Of a stretch of DNA of 64,000 nt, positions 22,884 to 33,096 are shown one piece after another. The notes under the pieces are model-generated. The model saw only the letters and a list, made by a program, of their open reading frames with translations, did no database searches and was not told the DNA's origin. The stretch comes from Chrysopilus asiliformis. Its lineage: Eukaryota > Arthropoda > Insecta > Diptera > Rhagionidae. Positions within the stretch are counted from its first letter, which is position 1, and each line of letters opens with the position of its first letter. Location: NCBI GenBank assembly GCA_964034945.1, contig OZ035960.1, forward strand, positions 27,887,487 to 27,951,486, written 5' to 3'. A program made the translations under genes and the position numbers.

Positions 22884-23424
22884 TTAAATTATGTATTTGG
22901 TTTTTGGTTCAAAATGAAAATGATTTTGTGAATTGGGATTTTTAAAGTTTTTTTTTGTATCTGCATTTTTATGTCAACCTACGTTTGTATTTGTATTTGT
23001 AAACTAGCTTGCAAGTACCCGGCGTTGCTCGGGAATAGTAATAAACTTTTGAGTATGAAAAAATATTGTTTTTCCAAATTATTTTGATGTATAGAAAATT
23101 TTTGCAAGAATTATCTTTAAAATATAAATTTTTTGATTAAACGCACAGTTTTTTATGAAAATCGCAAAAATATTTTCCATTTTTTTTCCAATCTTTATTG
23201 GAGAAGCCCAACAAATTAAAGATATTATTACCAGTCTGGGGTATCGTTGGGAAGCACACTTCTTTGAAACCGAAGATGGATACATTTTAAGGACCCATTG
23301 AATTCCTCGTCCAGGAACACAACCGTTCTATTTACATCATGGTATTCTCGATGCATCTACCGCATTCTTAGTTCTAGGACCAAAGTTTGGCTTAGGCAAA
23401 AGATTCTGGTTTAATTAAAAAAAA

Positions 23425-23827
23425 CATAACAAAAGCTATAATTGCCAATCTGGCAATTATTAAAAACCCGTATGGTGATTTAAGTGAACGGCAAACAGTT
23501 GTATCAAAATTCCACTTTGAAGTCAAACTTTCCAATAAGATTTTTTTAAAACTTGTTCCAATTGGATTTTGATGTATGGAACTTTAATGTAGAATCATGT
23601 CCTAAACAACTTTTGTTCTTGGACTTTTTTGATAAAATTCACCGTTTTTGAGATATTCAGAAAAAAAAGTTTTCGTTCGTATGGGGGGTACCCCCCCTAA
23701 AGGTCCATTGCCCATTAACGAACTTAGCCTCGCATTTTACGAAAAACGGATCTGCACAAAATTTCAAGTCTGTAGCTCAATCCGTTCGCCCGCAATCCGC
23801 GCCACAGACAGACAGACAGACAGACGG

Positions 23828-23858
<31 letters not shown>

Positions 23859-24016
23859 GACGGACAGACAGACGGACGGACGGACATGCATAAATTAATT
23901 TTTTTTATCATCCTAAACACACTGGTGTAATTCATTTTTGTGTGTGATACGGGATCTTGGCGTTACAAACGGTAAGGCAAAGTTAGTAACCCTTTGGTTT
24001 CACCATACGGGTATAA
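23425..24016 (-). repeat. HINE/DINE-1-like element, family A
   Basis: A minus-strand copy. It starts with CATAACAAAAGCTATAATTG, has the ATTGCCAATCTGGCAAT hairpin, the core, an expanded GACAGACAGACGGAC-type tract at about 23809-23886, and ends with CACCATACGGGTATA. It lies between the two surviving blocks of the broken lipase. Confidence 0.82.
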
Positions 24017-24204
24017 AAATATTAACAGTGGCTATGATTTAATTTTTAGGGTTTGCCGGAATATTTAATTCTATAACGCGGTCTCGATTGGAAAATAAAT
24101 TATACTTTCGTCTATGCCCTAAAAATGTCTAATGGGGTCCGCTTTTCTAGGATATTTTTTATGTCTTGAGAAAAATCCAAGACATAGATGAGAACTACGC
24201 GGCG

Positions 24205-24385
24205 AAAATGTTTGAAGACGAAAATTTGACAGTACGTACAAATGGCGGCCGAAAAAGGAACTGAAATATATATTAAACACACTACTTTTTCATAAATGCA
24301 CCTTTAGTGAATATTTAACTTTACTTTTCCAGCCGTCATTTGTACGTTCTGTGAATTTTTCGTGTTCAAAAATTTCCTTCGGCAT
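24205..24385. repeat. Inverted-repeat (foldback) segment
   Basis: An arm containing GGCGAAAATGTTTGAAGACG and GTACGTACAAATGGCGG pairs with an inverted arm near 24330-24385 (GTCATTTGTACGTTCTGTG, then TTCAAAAATTTCCTTCGG). It is probably a decayed MITE. No flanking duplication was identified. Confidence 0.45.
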
Positions 24386-24686
24386 GTTTTCATCGATTAG
24401 TGTATAATATTAAGATATTTGCCGAAAACAATTATTGTTTACTTGGACACGAAGACTCTTTAATTGATTTAAGGAATTATTGGTCATATTCGCACGATTT
24501 TGTTGTGTTTTCAAAAACTTGAAATGTTCTGACAAAATCAGCCTAGTACAGATTTAGACAAAAACATTTATTTTTGTCCCAGATATCTGCGGATTAAAGG
24601 GATGCGCTTTAAGTTGGCCCTCCATTAATAACAGTTTGAATGTGTCCGTGCTTACTATTCACTTATAGGGACAATGTGTGATTGTA

Positions 24687-25607
24687 AAGGGTGGTTAAAT
24701 TTTAAGGGCCGATGTTGAATGTGAACCACACCTAAACGTCAAGTTTTTTTCTGCATTTCATTTGACATTTCTCAATTTCAGACTAACTCAATTTGAACCA
24801 TGGAAAGATACACAATCGAGCAATGCGTTAAAGTTATTCAGGCTTATTATGACAGTGGATGATCAATTTTCGAAGAAAATCATCTTCAGTGATGAGGCAC
24901 ATTTTCACCTCAGTGGATTCGTCAATAAGCAGAACAGCCGCATTTGGGCGAATGATAATCCAAGAGTGATTGTCGAAAAACCAATGCACCCACAAAGAGT
25001 GACTGTTTGGTGCGGTTTATGGGCTGGCGGCATCATCGGGCCGTATTTTTTCCAAAATGAGGCCGGTCAGGCAGTTACTGTGAATGGTGTTCGCTATCGT
25101 GAGATGATAACGAACTTGTTATGGCCCGAATTGGAAGATATGGATGTGGACGATATGTGGTTTCAACAGGACGGTGCCACTTGCCACACAGCTACCGAAA
25201 CAATCGCTCTTTTGCGCGACAAATTTAATGGCCGTGTTATCTCACGTGGTGGCGATGTCAATTGGCCGCCAAGATCATGTGATTTGACACCGTTGGACTT
25301 CTTTCTTTGGGGTTAATTGAAAGAAAAGGTGTACGTCGATAAGCCAGCAACAATTCAAGAGCTAAAGGATGAGATAATTCGGCACATTAACGGCATAGAA
25401 CCTCAATTATGCCTCAGCGTCATCGAAAATTTGGACCATCGGATGGAGGTGTGCCGCCGAGGTCGCGGCGGCCATTTGGCCGTAATTTTGTTCCATACAT
25501 AATTGAACCATAGCAATATTATCATAATAAAAAAAATGACAATAATTTCCTAAATAATTCGTGTTTTATTCAAAATCAACATCGGCCCTTAAAATTTAAC
25601 CACCCTT
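24687..25607 (+). mobile_element. Internally deleted mariner-family element, 921 bp
   Basis: Nearly perfect inverted repeats of about 32 bases (AAGGGTGGTTAAATTTTAAG at the tips) are flanked by TA. An N-terminal piece starts at ATG 24800 (MERYTIEQCVKVIQAYYDSG) and stops. A different frame then carries the catalytic part: FSDEAHF, QQDGATCHTA and CDLTPLDFFLWG, with 36 residues counted between the last two Asp. The helix-turn-helix region is missing at the junction, so the frame shift marks an internal deletion. One TAA (25314-25316) interrupts FFLWG-LKEKVYVDKP, where TAT is expected, and the C-terminus continues to 25502. The element cannot make a transposase but could be mobilised in trans. Confidence 0.9.
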
Positions 25608-25821
25608 TAGTAGAAATCGCCATAAAATCGCCATAAAAAACAGGGGAAATTATTCTTCCAGTTGCCGACGAATTTTTGCAGTTGATTCTTATCTCCCTTT
25701 CTCGTCAACGTATCTTCACATAAATGTGTCTCTATTTTTTTGCAGTTGCCGAAGTCATGGTAATGGAGGGCGGCCTTAATGGAGATCCTCCTTAATTGTG
25801 AATATTCTTCTATAATTTCAG
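25608..25821. other. Spacer before the last block of the broken lipase
   Basis: AT-rich, with no coding homology recognised. It ends in a pyrimidine-rich acceptor TTTCAG at about 25821, equivalent to that of lipase C. Confidence 0.4.
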
Positions 25822-26674
25822 TACTTTTTAAATATCCCTGCGGATTATCTGCCCATCAAATAACACATTTTGGGTAATTAAGAGCCAGTGGCTGTTTTCA
25901 AGAATACGACTATGGATATTTAGAGAATTTGGTTCGTTATAAGAGTGTAACACCGCCCGAATATTATTTGAAGAAAATTTCTGCACCAGTCTTTCTTTTT
26001 TATGGCGCATCTGACATCATCGTTTCGGCTGAAGGTGTAAAGGAAGTTGCAAGAATTCTATCAAATTGCCAAGAAATTTATAAAATTGAGAATATTAGTC
26101 ACGTTGGTTTTATACGAGATCCAGACGCATTAGAATGGGTGTATAAGAAAATCATATCCTCCGCACATCGTATTATAGGCCAAACAAACGCCAATTTATT
26201 ATAGGTTAGAAATAAAAAGCAAAGAATATGAAATATTTTGAAGTGAGTTAACTATTATTGAAAAAATGTTGTTTTTGGAATATAGGCTGTTTTTTGCAAA
26301 GTATATTTTGTTCGAATTTAATAAATGTTGACTTTTTTCTTGTGCAAATATGATGTTTTTATTCTGTCGGTCCACCTTTCGATACAATTACCATTTTAAG
26401 TTTAATTTTAAGACCAAATCAACTCAGGTGTGACAGGGCATTTATAAGACCAAAATTGGAAATTATTTCCGCAAAGTAATTTCCATTTCCCCATGAAATA
26501 AATCTGAGTGAGTCGTGTTCATGGTACACTAAATTTTATTCACTTCCAATTAAGCGTTATAAGCACAAATATAAGCATTTCAGTATCTAGTTTGTACAGC
26601 GTAGCAATAACAAAATATTTTATTATAATCCATAATTTAAAAAAATATTTTATAAAAATCTACCGAAAAAAGAC

Positions 26675-29600
26675 ATGTGGTTTTACGTTTTGTTATATTT
26701 GATATTTTTTCTCATCACACCAGGAATTTTCGCAAAAAAACAAAACCAGAATGAAGTTGAAAATGAAAATTCTGAAGATTTAGAGGAACCGGAGGTACTA
26801 ACAATTTAAAAATGTTTTATTTAAAATGTCAACTTGTTTTTTCATTAATTAAATATTGGCTTTAACTGTATTACTTTGAAAATGTAAAATTAATGAAAAC
26901 TCCCGTATTTCTGCGTTGTAGCGCAATAATTAGGCCTGTAAAAATATTTAATTTTTTAAAGCCCATTGAAATATTTTGTCAGATTTTTTGTGAAAAACAT
27001 TTTCAACGCTATGTTAAAGAAGTTCTAATTTTCAACATTTTAATTTCATTTTCGAAACTTAGGGACCCTTCACATTCGATACTTGATTCGGTACTTTGCA
27101 CAAAATTCAAATTTAAAAAGTGTTTACAGGGTGAGTCACAACTACTGTCAGTGAAGTTTAGGTATCAATGTTATGCACTTCTGGCATTTGTCCCCAGCGA
27201 ATCAGTTTATTCTCTATATACAGGGTGGGCCAGAATAGACGCGGGGGTTTGAATTCTTTATAAATTTTTTATTTTAGCGAAACCTATAATTTTTTTTCAA
27301 ATACATGTAGTTGATTGATGGGGAATATTTTTGGTCTAAACATGGAAAATTATATCCCGCAAGTGGTGGCCATTTTCTGCTTCGCAAATCCGTGCTCTTT
27401 CCAAGACATTTTCCATAACCTTTCGTGTTATGGCCTCGATTTCACTGCGAATGTTGGTTTTCATGGTTGTTGGCTTGTTGACGTACACCTTTTCTTTCAA
27501 ATATCCCCAAAGGAAACAATCTGGAGTCGTTAGATCAGGTGAACGCGGAGGCCAATTGAAATCGCAACTTTTCGAAATAATGCGTCCGCCAAACATGTCC
27601 CGTAAAAGAGCCATTGGGCCCACCGCCCACCGGTTCGTTGTTCTATTGCAGGGCCAGGAAAGCTTTCAAAGTTCTCGGGCATCCACTGCCACTGACAAGC
27701 GATTTACTTGTTTATATGGCTTGCTCTCCGAGCCTAGTTCAAACTTTGTTGAAAGCTCTTTTTCATTATTTTTGGTTTTGACACACTGTTAATTGTTTTA
27801 CTTTACGTTAAAAAAAGTTTTGATAATGAAAAACTTTTATATGAAATTTCCGAATTACAATCGGAAAATAAAAATAATTTCATAAAACCAGAAACATTAA
27901 TTTGATCAATTGATATTTTATGAAACGACTGAAAATGCCTATATAAATTGTATTTTTTTATTGTTTTAATTTCCTGAAATCATAGTAAACATTGCATTGT
28001 GTTATCACACCGAATAAGAAAACAATCATGTCCAAAATTCGTGTCGTCTTTTAAGACAGAACGCTTCATGATTTTCAACAGTGTTAAATTTTTCATGATT
28101 TTCAGCAGTATGAAATACACCACTGCTTCAGTCAATGTCCTGATGACAACTGGAGCTAATAAAAATCTCTCGCATAAATGGCCTTACTTAGAGCTCAGCA
28201 AAGCTCCATGGTATGTAAAATGCACAAGTGGAAGCAGAACGGGTTATATGCAAGGTGAAACAGATTATTTCTTTCATATGCGTATGTATGCAGTTTTCGT
28301 ACAAGCCAGAATGAAACGGGTAGCATGAAGAATCGATGTATAAAAGGGCAATTTGAGCTGCGAAAATGCCCTTGGTGCACATGGCCGAAGCCCGCTGTTC
28401 TATTGTGTACAGGTCCATTTTAAATTGCCCAAGTCTTCTTAACAAAATGCTGAAACAAAATTAAAATAAAAAAAAAAAAAAGTTATAAAGACTTCAAACC
28501 CCTGCGTCTATTCTGGCCCACCCTGTAGAAAAATTTTATTGTTTTTTTTTTGCATTATAAGTTATAATAAACATGGACGCGAAAAGAGAGCTCGTTGTGA
28601 TCTTGCTATCCTTAAACGCCTTAGAGATGTTGGTATCAATGAAAGATTTATCTTCCGGACTATAAAACGATTTACCGAGGCAGGTGTATGGAAAATTCTC
28701 CGCACAGGTGGACCAAGGAAAACGGCAAGAAGCATTAGTAAATATATGGGATAAAATGCCACAGAAAATCGTACGTGCCAGCTGCATTTTCCAAACGTTT
28801 ACATTTCACCATTAAGGAGAAAGGAGAAAGATTTGAGCTGCGCAATTAATTATTAAATTTTTTTTATGTCTTTAAACAAAAAATATATTTTCTTTGAAAT
28901 CCGTGCATTATTTTATTTTTACGTAATTTTTATTTACTGACAGTAGTCGTGACTCACCCTGTATAGATATTAGGACAAAAATTCTCAGAAGTTTATTCCA
29001 GAGTTAAAGTTTTTACTGTAATTTCTCCATATAAAATCGCCGGAATAAATTCGAATTCTAAACATAACAAAAGCTATAATTGCCAATCTGGCAATTATTG
29101 AAAACCCGTATGGTGATATTCGTATCAAAATTCGAAGAGTTGTACCAAAATTCCACTTTGAAGGCAAACTTTCCAATAAGATTTTTTTAAATTTATTCCA
29201 ATCGGATTTTGATGTATGGGAGTTTTATGTAGAATCATATCCTAAATAACTTTTGTTCTTGCACTTTTTTGATAAAATTCGCCGTTTTTGAGATATTCAG
29301 AAAAAAAGTTTTCGTTCGTATGGTCCATTTTTGCCCATTAACGAACTTAGCCTCGCATTTTACAAAAAACGAATCTGCGCAAAATTTCAAATCTCTAGCT
29401 CAATCCGTGCGCCCGCAATCCGCGCCACAGACGGACGGACGGACGGACATGCAGAAATTAATTATTTTTATCATTCTAAACACACTGGTGTAATTCATTT
29501 TTGTGTGTGATAACGGGATCTTGGCGTTACAAACGGTAAGGCAAATCTAATATACCCTTTGGTTTCACCATACGGGTATAAAAATGCAACAAAAATCGCA

Positions 29601-32600
29601 AACGTGAAACGTTTCTAAGGTGTTTTTTTACCTGTATTATTATACCCGTATGGTGAAACCAAAGGGTATATTAACTTTGCTTTACCGTTTGTAACGCCAA
29701 GATCCCGTCATCACACACAAAAATGAATTACACCAGTGTGTTTAGAATGATAAAAAAAATTGAATTTTCCATGTCCGTCCGTCTGTCCGTCCGTCTGTCC
29801 GTCTGTCCGTCCGTCCGTCTGTGGCGCGGATTGCAGGCGCACGGATTGAGCTAGAGACTTGAAATTTTGCGCAGATTCGTTTTTCGTAAAATGCGAGGCT
29901 AAGTTCGTTAATGGGCAAAAATGGACCATTAGGGGGGGTACCCCCCATACGAACGAAAACGTTTTTTCCGAATATCTCAAAAACGGTACATGTTATCAAA
30001 AAAGTACAAGAACAAAAGTTATTTAGGATATCATTCTACATAAAACTTCCATACATCAAAATCCGATTGGAATAAATTTTAAAAAATCTTATTGGAAAGT
30101 TTGACTTCAAAGTGGAATTTTGGTATAACTGTTCGAATTTTGATACGAATATCACCATACGGGTCTCCAATGATTGCCAGATTGGCAATTATAGCTTTTG
30201 TTATGTTTTTTAATTGATTTCACATTTCTGTAACAGATTCGAGATATTGTTACCAGCCTAGGATATCCTTGGGAAACACACTACATTCAAACCGAAGATG
30301 GATACATTTCGAGAGTGCATCGAATTCCCCGTCCAGGATCTCAACCGTTCTATTTGCAACACGGAATGTTAGATGCTTCTACTACATTCTTAGTCTCGGG
30401 GCCAAAGATTGGTTTAGGCAATACATTTTGGTTTAATCTTTAATTAAAAATGATTATGGATTTAATTTTAGGTTATGTTCTTTATGATGCCGGGTTCGAT
30501 GTTTGGTTGGGGAATAGTCGTTGCAATGATTTTAGTCGGAATCACACGACACTCAACCCGGACAGTGATCAGGAATATTGGGATTTTAGCTTCCATGAAA
30601 TGGCAATTTATGATATTCCAGCAATAATGGATTTTATTTTAAAAACAACAGGAATGAAAAAGATTGCTTACGTTGGCCATTCACAGGTAATTTAATGCCA
30701 ATTTATTTAAACTCAAAGAGTAGTAATTATTTTTTAAATTTAAATTTAAATTTAATATTTAAAGGGAGGAACGATATCTGCTGCATTTTTATCGAAAAAA
30801 CCAGAATATAATGAGAAAATTTTGATGGTCGTCGGGCTGGCTCCTGCTATTTTAATGAAAAACTATCCAATACCTTTTTCGAGGATAGCTGCACAGTATG
30901 CGGGATTGTTTCAAGTAAGTTAACATTAATATTTGTTCTACAATATTGAAGGCGCTTAGAGCAAAAGTGCTCTAACCCCAAAAACGACTTTTCTTGAATG
31001 ACTTTTTTTGTCGTTTTATATTTTTAAAAAGTTTGAAATTTTTTGGAGAAATCATTCTTTTTCTGTCTGTACATTATCGATCTTATAGATTGTTTTTACG
31101 CTAATCTATGGCAGTTATGATCAAAACCGACTTTAGTTCAATTTTTTATCTGTTTGTCTGTTTGTTCCCGCATCATGTGAAAACCGCTAAACGAATTTTA
31201 ATGAATCTTCATGATATATTGGAATGAAACATAAGCTATATATTTGTTTTAAGAAATTACTCCTTCTACCCCCTCCCATAATAATTGAATGTTTTTTGTG
31301 ATTTTCTCGTAAACGGTGCATTGTTTTGCAAATATTATAACCACAAAATATGGTTAGAATATAATTTTTCGTTACTCTTCCATACATCAAAATTCAATAG
31401 AACGTCTCTTTTTCATCTCTCCCATTTTAGCATGGATTTTCGTCATAGACCTGGTTTCAAATAAAAGGTGACATTAAAGTGAACATAAAACTTAGTTTTT
31501 CTTCAGTGTTATTCTTTCGCGGAAAACTACCCAGCATGGCAAAATGGCACCATTCCTTTACCCCTTCCCCATTCAAACGAAACAATATTTTACAGCTTTT
31601 TCTAGTCGTTTTGATTAATTTATGATGTTGTGTTTTCTCGTTGGAGCGTAGGTTCGAATCCTACCGGCTGCGCCATTAATGTCGTGTTTTCTCCGAGATA
31701 TTTAAGTAAAACGCATATCTTTTTTACTTTCTTTATTTATTCGATCATCTTTTACCTCTTGTCAGTCCAAAAACATTCTGCTTGCCGTCTTAGAACATTC
31801 TACTTGTCCGCTCGGAACCAAAATTACTACTCTGTTTTTGGTTTCCACCTGTAAGAATCTTCAACTCTTACGCGATCGTGTTGCGTCTGCGGGTTTCGGG
31901 TGTCGAGGCCAGCGCTATAGGTGCGATGTCTGCATGTGCTGATTATTTGATTATTCAGCAACTATGCAGACATTTCCCATGTATGATTATGGGAATTGGC
32001 CACGACAATGAAGGTAAAATGTGTTTAGAATAGGATTCTACATAACTCACCCGTACATCAAAATCCAATCGGACTACTGCTTCCCATCTCTCTATACAAA
32101 TGGAATACTTTTTCCCTGTTTTCTCGAAAACTGTTCGTAGTATCGAAAAGTCTATAAAGCGAAACGTGTTTAAAATATGATTTTACACAATCGTTCCACA
32201 GATTAAAATCCAATCGGATCAATCCTTTCTGTGTCTCTCATACAAATGGATTTTTTTGATAAAAAATTTGTCTGCCCTTATATAGAGTATTTGACTACTG
32301 GTCCCTGGCAATTGTAGCTTTTCAGGCCCATCTGAAATCTTCCACAGACGTTTGTAATCGAAAAACTTATTTTTTACAAATAAAAATATATTGTTAATCT
32401 TTTATAAAATGATCGAAGTTATAAATTTATTTAAAAAAACAAACATGTTTCTTTTTAATTAAAGATGACTGCAACAGCCATTGGTTGGTCGGAATTACTT
32501 CCACCAAAATCTTTACTTCGTGAGTTGGTCTGGTTGGTGGTGTCCAATGTTTTAGCTGCTGTTGGACATGTAATATTATTAAATAATATTTAAAATTTTT

Positions 32601-33096
32601 TTTTAGAATTATATTATTTGAACAAAGTTATCTAGAATTGCAGAGCTTATATATTTTAAAATTAAAACAATAAATTTAATTCTATAATTTTAAATAATTT
32701 CAGTCCGAATCACCTTCGAGGCTTAATAAATTTCCCTGTGGATCGTCTGCCCGACAGGTAACTCATTTTGGGCAATTAATAGCCAGTGGCCGTTTTCAAG
32801 AATACGACTATGGATATTTAGAGAATTTGGTTCGCTATAAGAATGCAACACCACCAGAATACGATTTGAAGAAAATTTCTGTGCCAGTCATCCTTTTTTA
32901 TGGTGCTTTTGATTTCATCGTTTCAGCTCTGGATGTGGAGGATGTGGCAAAAATTTTACCAAATTGCCAAAAAGCTTATAAATTTCCAAATATTGGTCAC
33001 GTTGGCTTCGTACGGGACCCCGAGGCATATCAATTGGTATACAAACAAATCGTATACTTCGCTCATCGTATCATACGCCAAACAAATACTAATTAA
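26675..33096 (+). CDS. Lipase C: acid lipase, 6 exons, exon 1 with apparent frameshift
   Basis: Exons are 26675-26793, 30237-30417, 30472-30686, 30765-30914, 32465-32569 and 32704-33096. Exon 1 starts a good signal peptide ([20 protein letters not shown]), and its 3' part reads [11 protein letters not shown] before a GT donor, but these two parts are in different frames, as if one base were missing near 26750-26762. Exons 2-6 are open: [33 protein letters not shown], Asp in GAFDF, His in IGHVGF. Intron 2 (54 bases) has a GC donor (TTAG-GCAATA). Exon 5 has only 35 codons against 48-53 in paralogues. Intron 1 (about 3.4 kb) holds nested mariners and two family A elements. Either an assembly error or an early pseudogene; exons 2-6 show no other damage. 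AATAAA lies just after the stop. Confidence 0.75.
27127..28961 (+). mobile_element. Outer Tc1/mariner-type deletion derivative, split by another mariner
   Basis: The ends are inverted repeats (CAGGGTGAGTCACAACTACT on the left; CAGGGTGAGTCACGACTACT on the right read inward), with TA outside both. Removing the inner element leaves about 530 bases. Those include a helix-turn-helix-like piece ([20 protein letters not shown] and a GGPRKTAR hook at about 28594-28731) followed at once by [12 protein letters not shown], which resembles the far C-terminus of such transposases. The catalytic centre is thus deleted. The element lies in intron 1 of lipase C. Confidence 0.85.
27221..28525 (-). mobile_element. 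Inner mariner-family element, 1305 bp, decayed transposase on minus strand
   Basis: The termini are inverted repeats (CAGGGTGGGCCAGAATAGAC at both ends) with TA flanks. On the minus strand, 27623-27336 encodes the transposase C-terminus ([29 protein letters not shown], then [16 protein letters not shown]). A piece near 28418 reads [10 protein letters not shown], like the N-terminus of the mariner at 24687. The part between no longer reads as one frame. Length matches full-size mariners, so decay was by point changes and small rearrangements. It is inserted in the outer element 27127-28961. Confidence 0.85.
29063..29580 (-). repeat. HINE/DINE-1-like element, family A (minus copy of a head-to-head pair)
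   Basis: It starts with CATAACAAAAGCTATAATTG and the ATTGCCAATCTGGCAAT hairpin, has a short GACGGACGGACGG tract at about 29428-29450, and ends at CACCATACGGGTATA. The next copy begins 60 bases downstream in opposite orientation. Confidence 0.85.
29641..30205 (+). repeat. HINE/DINE-1-like element, family A (plus copy, reference for the family)
   Basis: A full copy showing the family structure. The 5' end is TATACCCGTATGGTGAAACC, followed by a complementary AAAGGGTATA, with a central TGTCCGTCCGTC microsatellite at 29770-29820. A core follows that includes an inverted GGGGGGTA-CCCCCC pair at 29932-29946. The 3' TCACCATACGGG is complementary to the 5' CCCGTATGGTGA; then come a ATTGCCAGATTGGCAAT stem-loop and AGCTTTTGTTATG. 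Subterminal inverted repeats, a GTCY microsatellite and a terminal stem-loop together are the layout described for Drosophila DINE-1/HINE (non-autonomous Helentrons). No coding capacity is seen. Confidence 0.8.
31250..32340. repeat. Family B repeat fragments in lipase C intron 4
   Basis: Segments at about 31250-31440 and 32010-32340 match the family B core: GATTTTCTCGTAAACGG, CATACATCAAAATTCAAT-like and AATGTGTTTAGAATAGGATT words, and a CCCTGGCAATTGTAGCTTTT end near 32300. They enlarge intron 4 (30915-32464). Confidence 0.55.
31643..31675 (+). pseudogene. tRNA-Ser-like 3' half with encoded CCA
   Basis: GGAGCGTAGGTTCGAATCCT followed by ACCGGCTGCGCCA matches the T arm, acceptor 3' strand and discriminator of insect serine tRNAs as I remember them, and is followed directly by CCA, which nuclear genes do not encode. 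The 5' half is absent. A 10-base direct repeat GTGTTTTCTC lies before (31630-31639) and after (31684-31693). This suggests a reverse-transcribed tRNA fragment in lipase C intron 4. Confidence 0.65.

Larger units (their letters stand above)
23155..26204 (+). pseudogene. Broken lipase gene, close relative of lipase C
   Basis: Two exon-like blocks remain: an exon 2 homologue (23215-23395) and a last-exon homologue (25822-26204). Both match lipase C closely. In exon 2 the CAT-CGA of the paralogue is CAT-TGA, a nonsense change. In the last exon the CAA of HFGQL is TAA. Exons 3-5 are not found; a family A element and a mariner occupy the gap. An ATG at 23155 opens a hydrophobic, signal-like peptide (MKIAKIFSIFFPIF) reading in frame directly into exon 2, without the intron seen in the paralogues; the usual acceptor CAG is CAA here. 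Exon 2 ends before a GC donor, as in lipase C. A functional lipase is excluded. The catalytic Asp and His codons survive in the last block. Confidence 0.85.

Noticed and set aside
27430..27792. 120-codon + strand open frame
   Set aside because: It lies antisense to the transposase remnant of the inner mariner and has no family features.
31643..31675. A functional tRNA gene
   Set aside because: Only the 3' half is present and CCA is encoded; no D arm or anticodon arm lies upstream.
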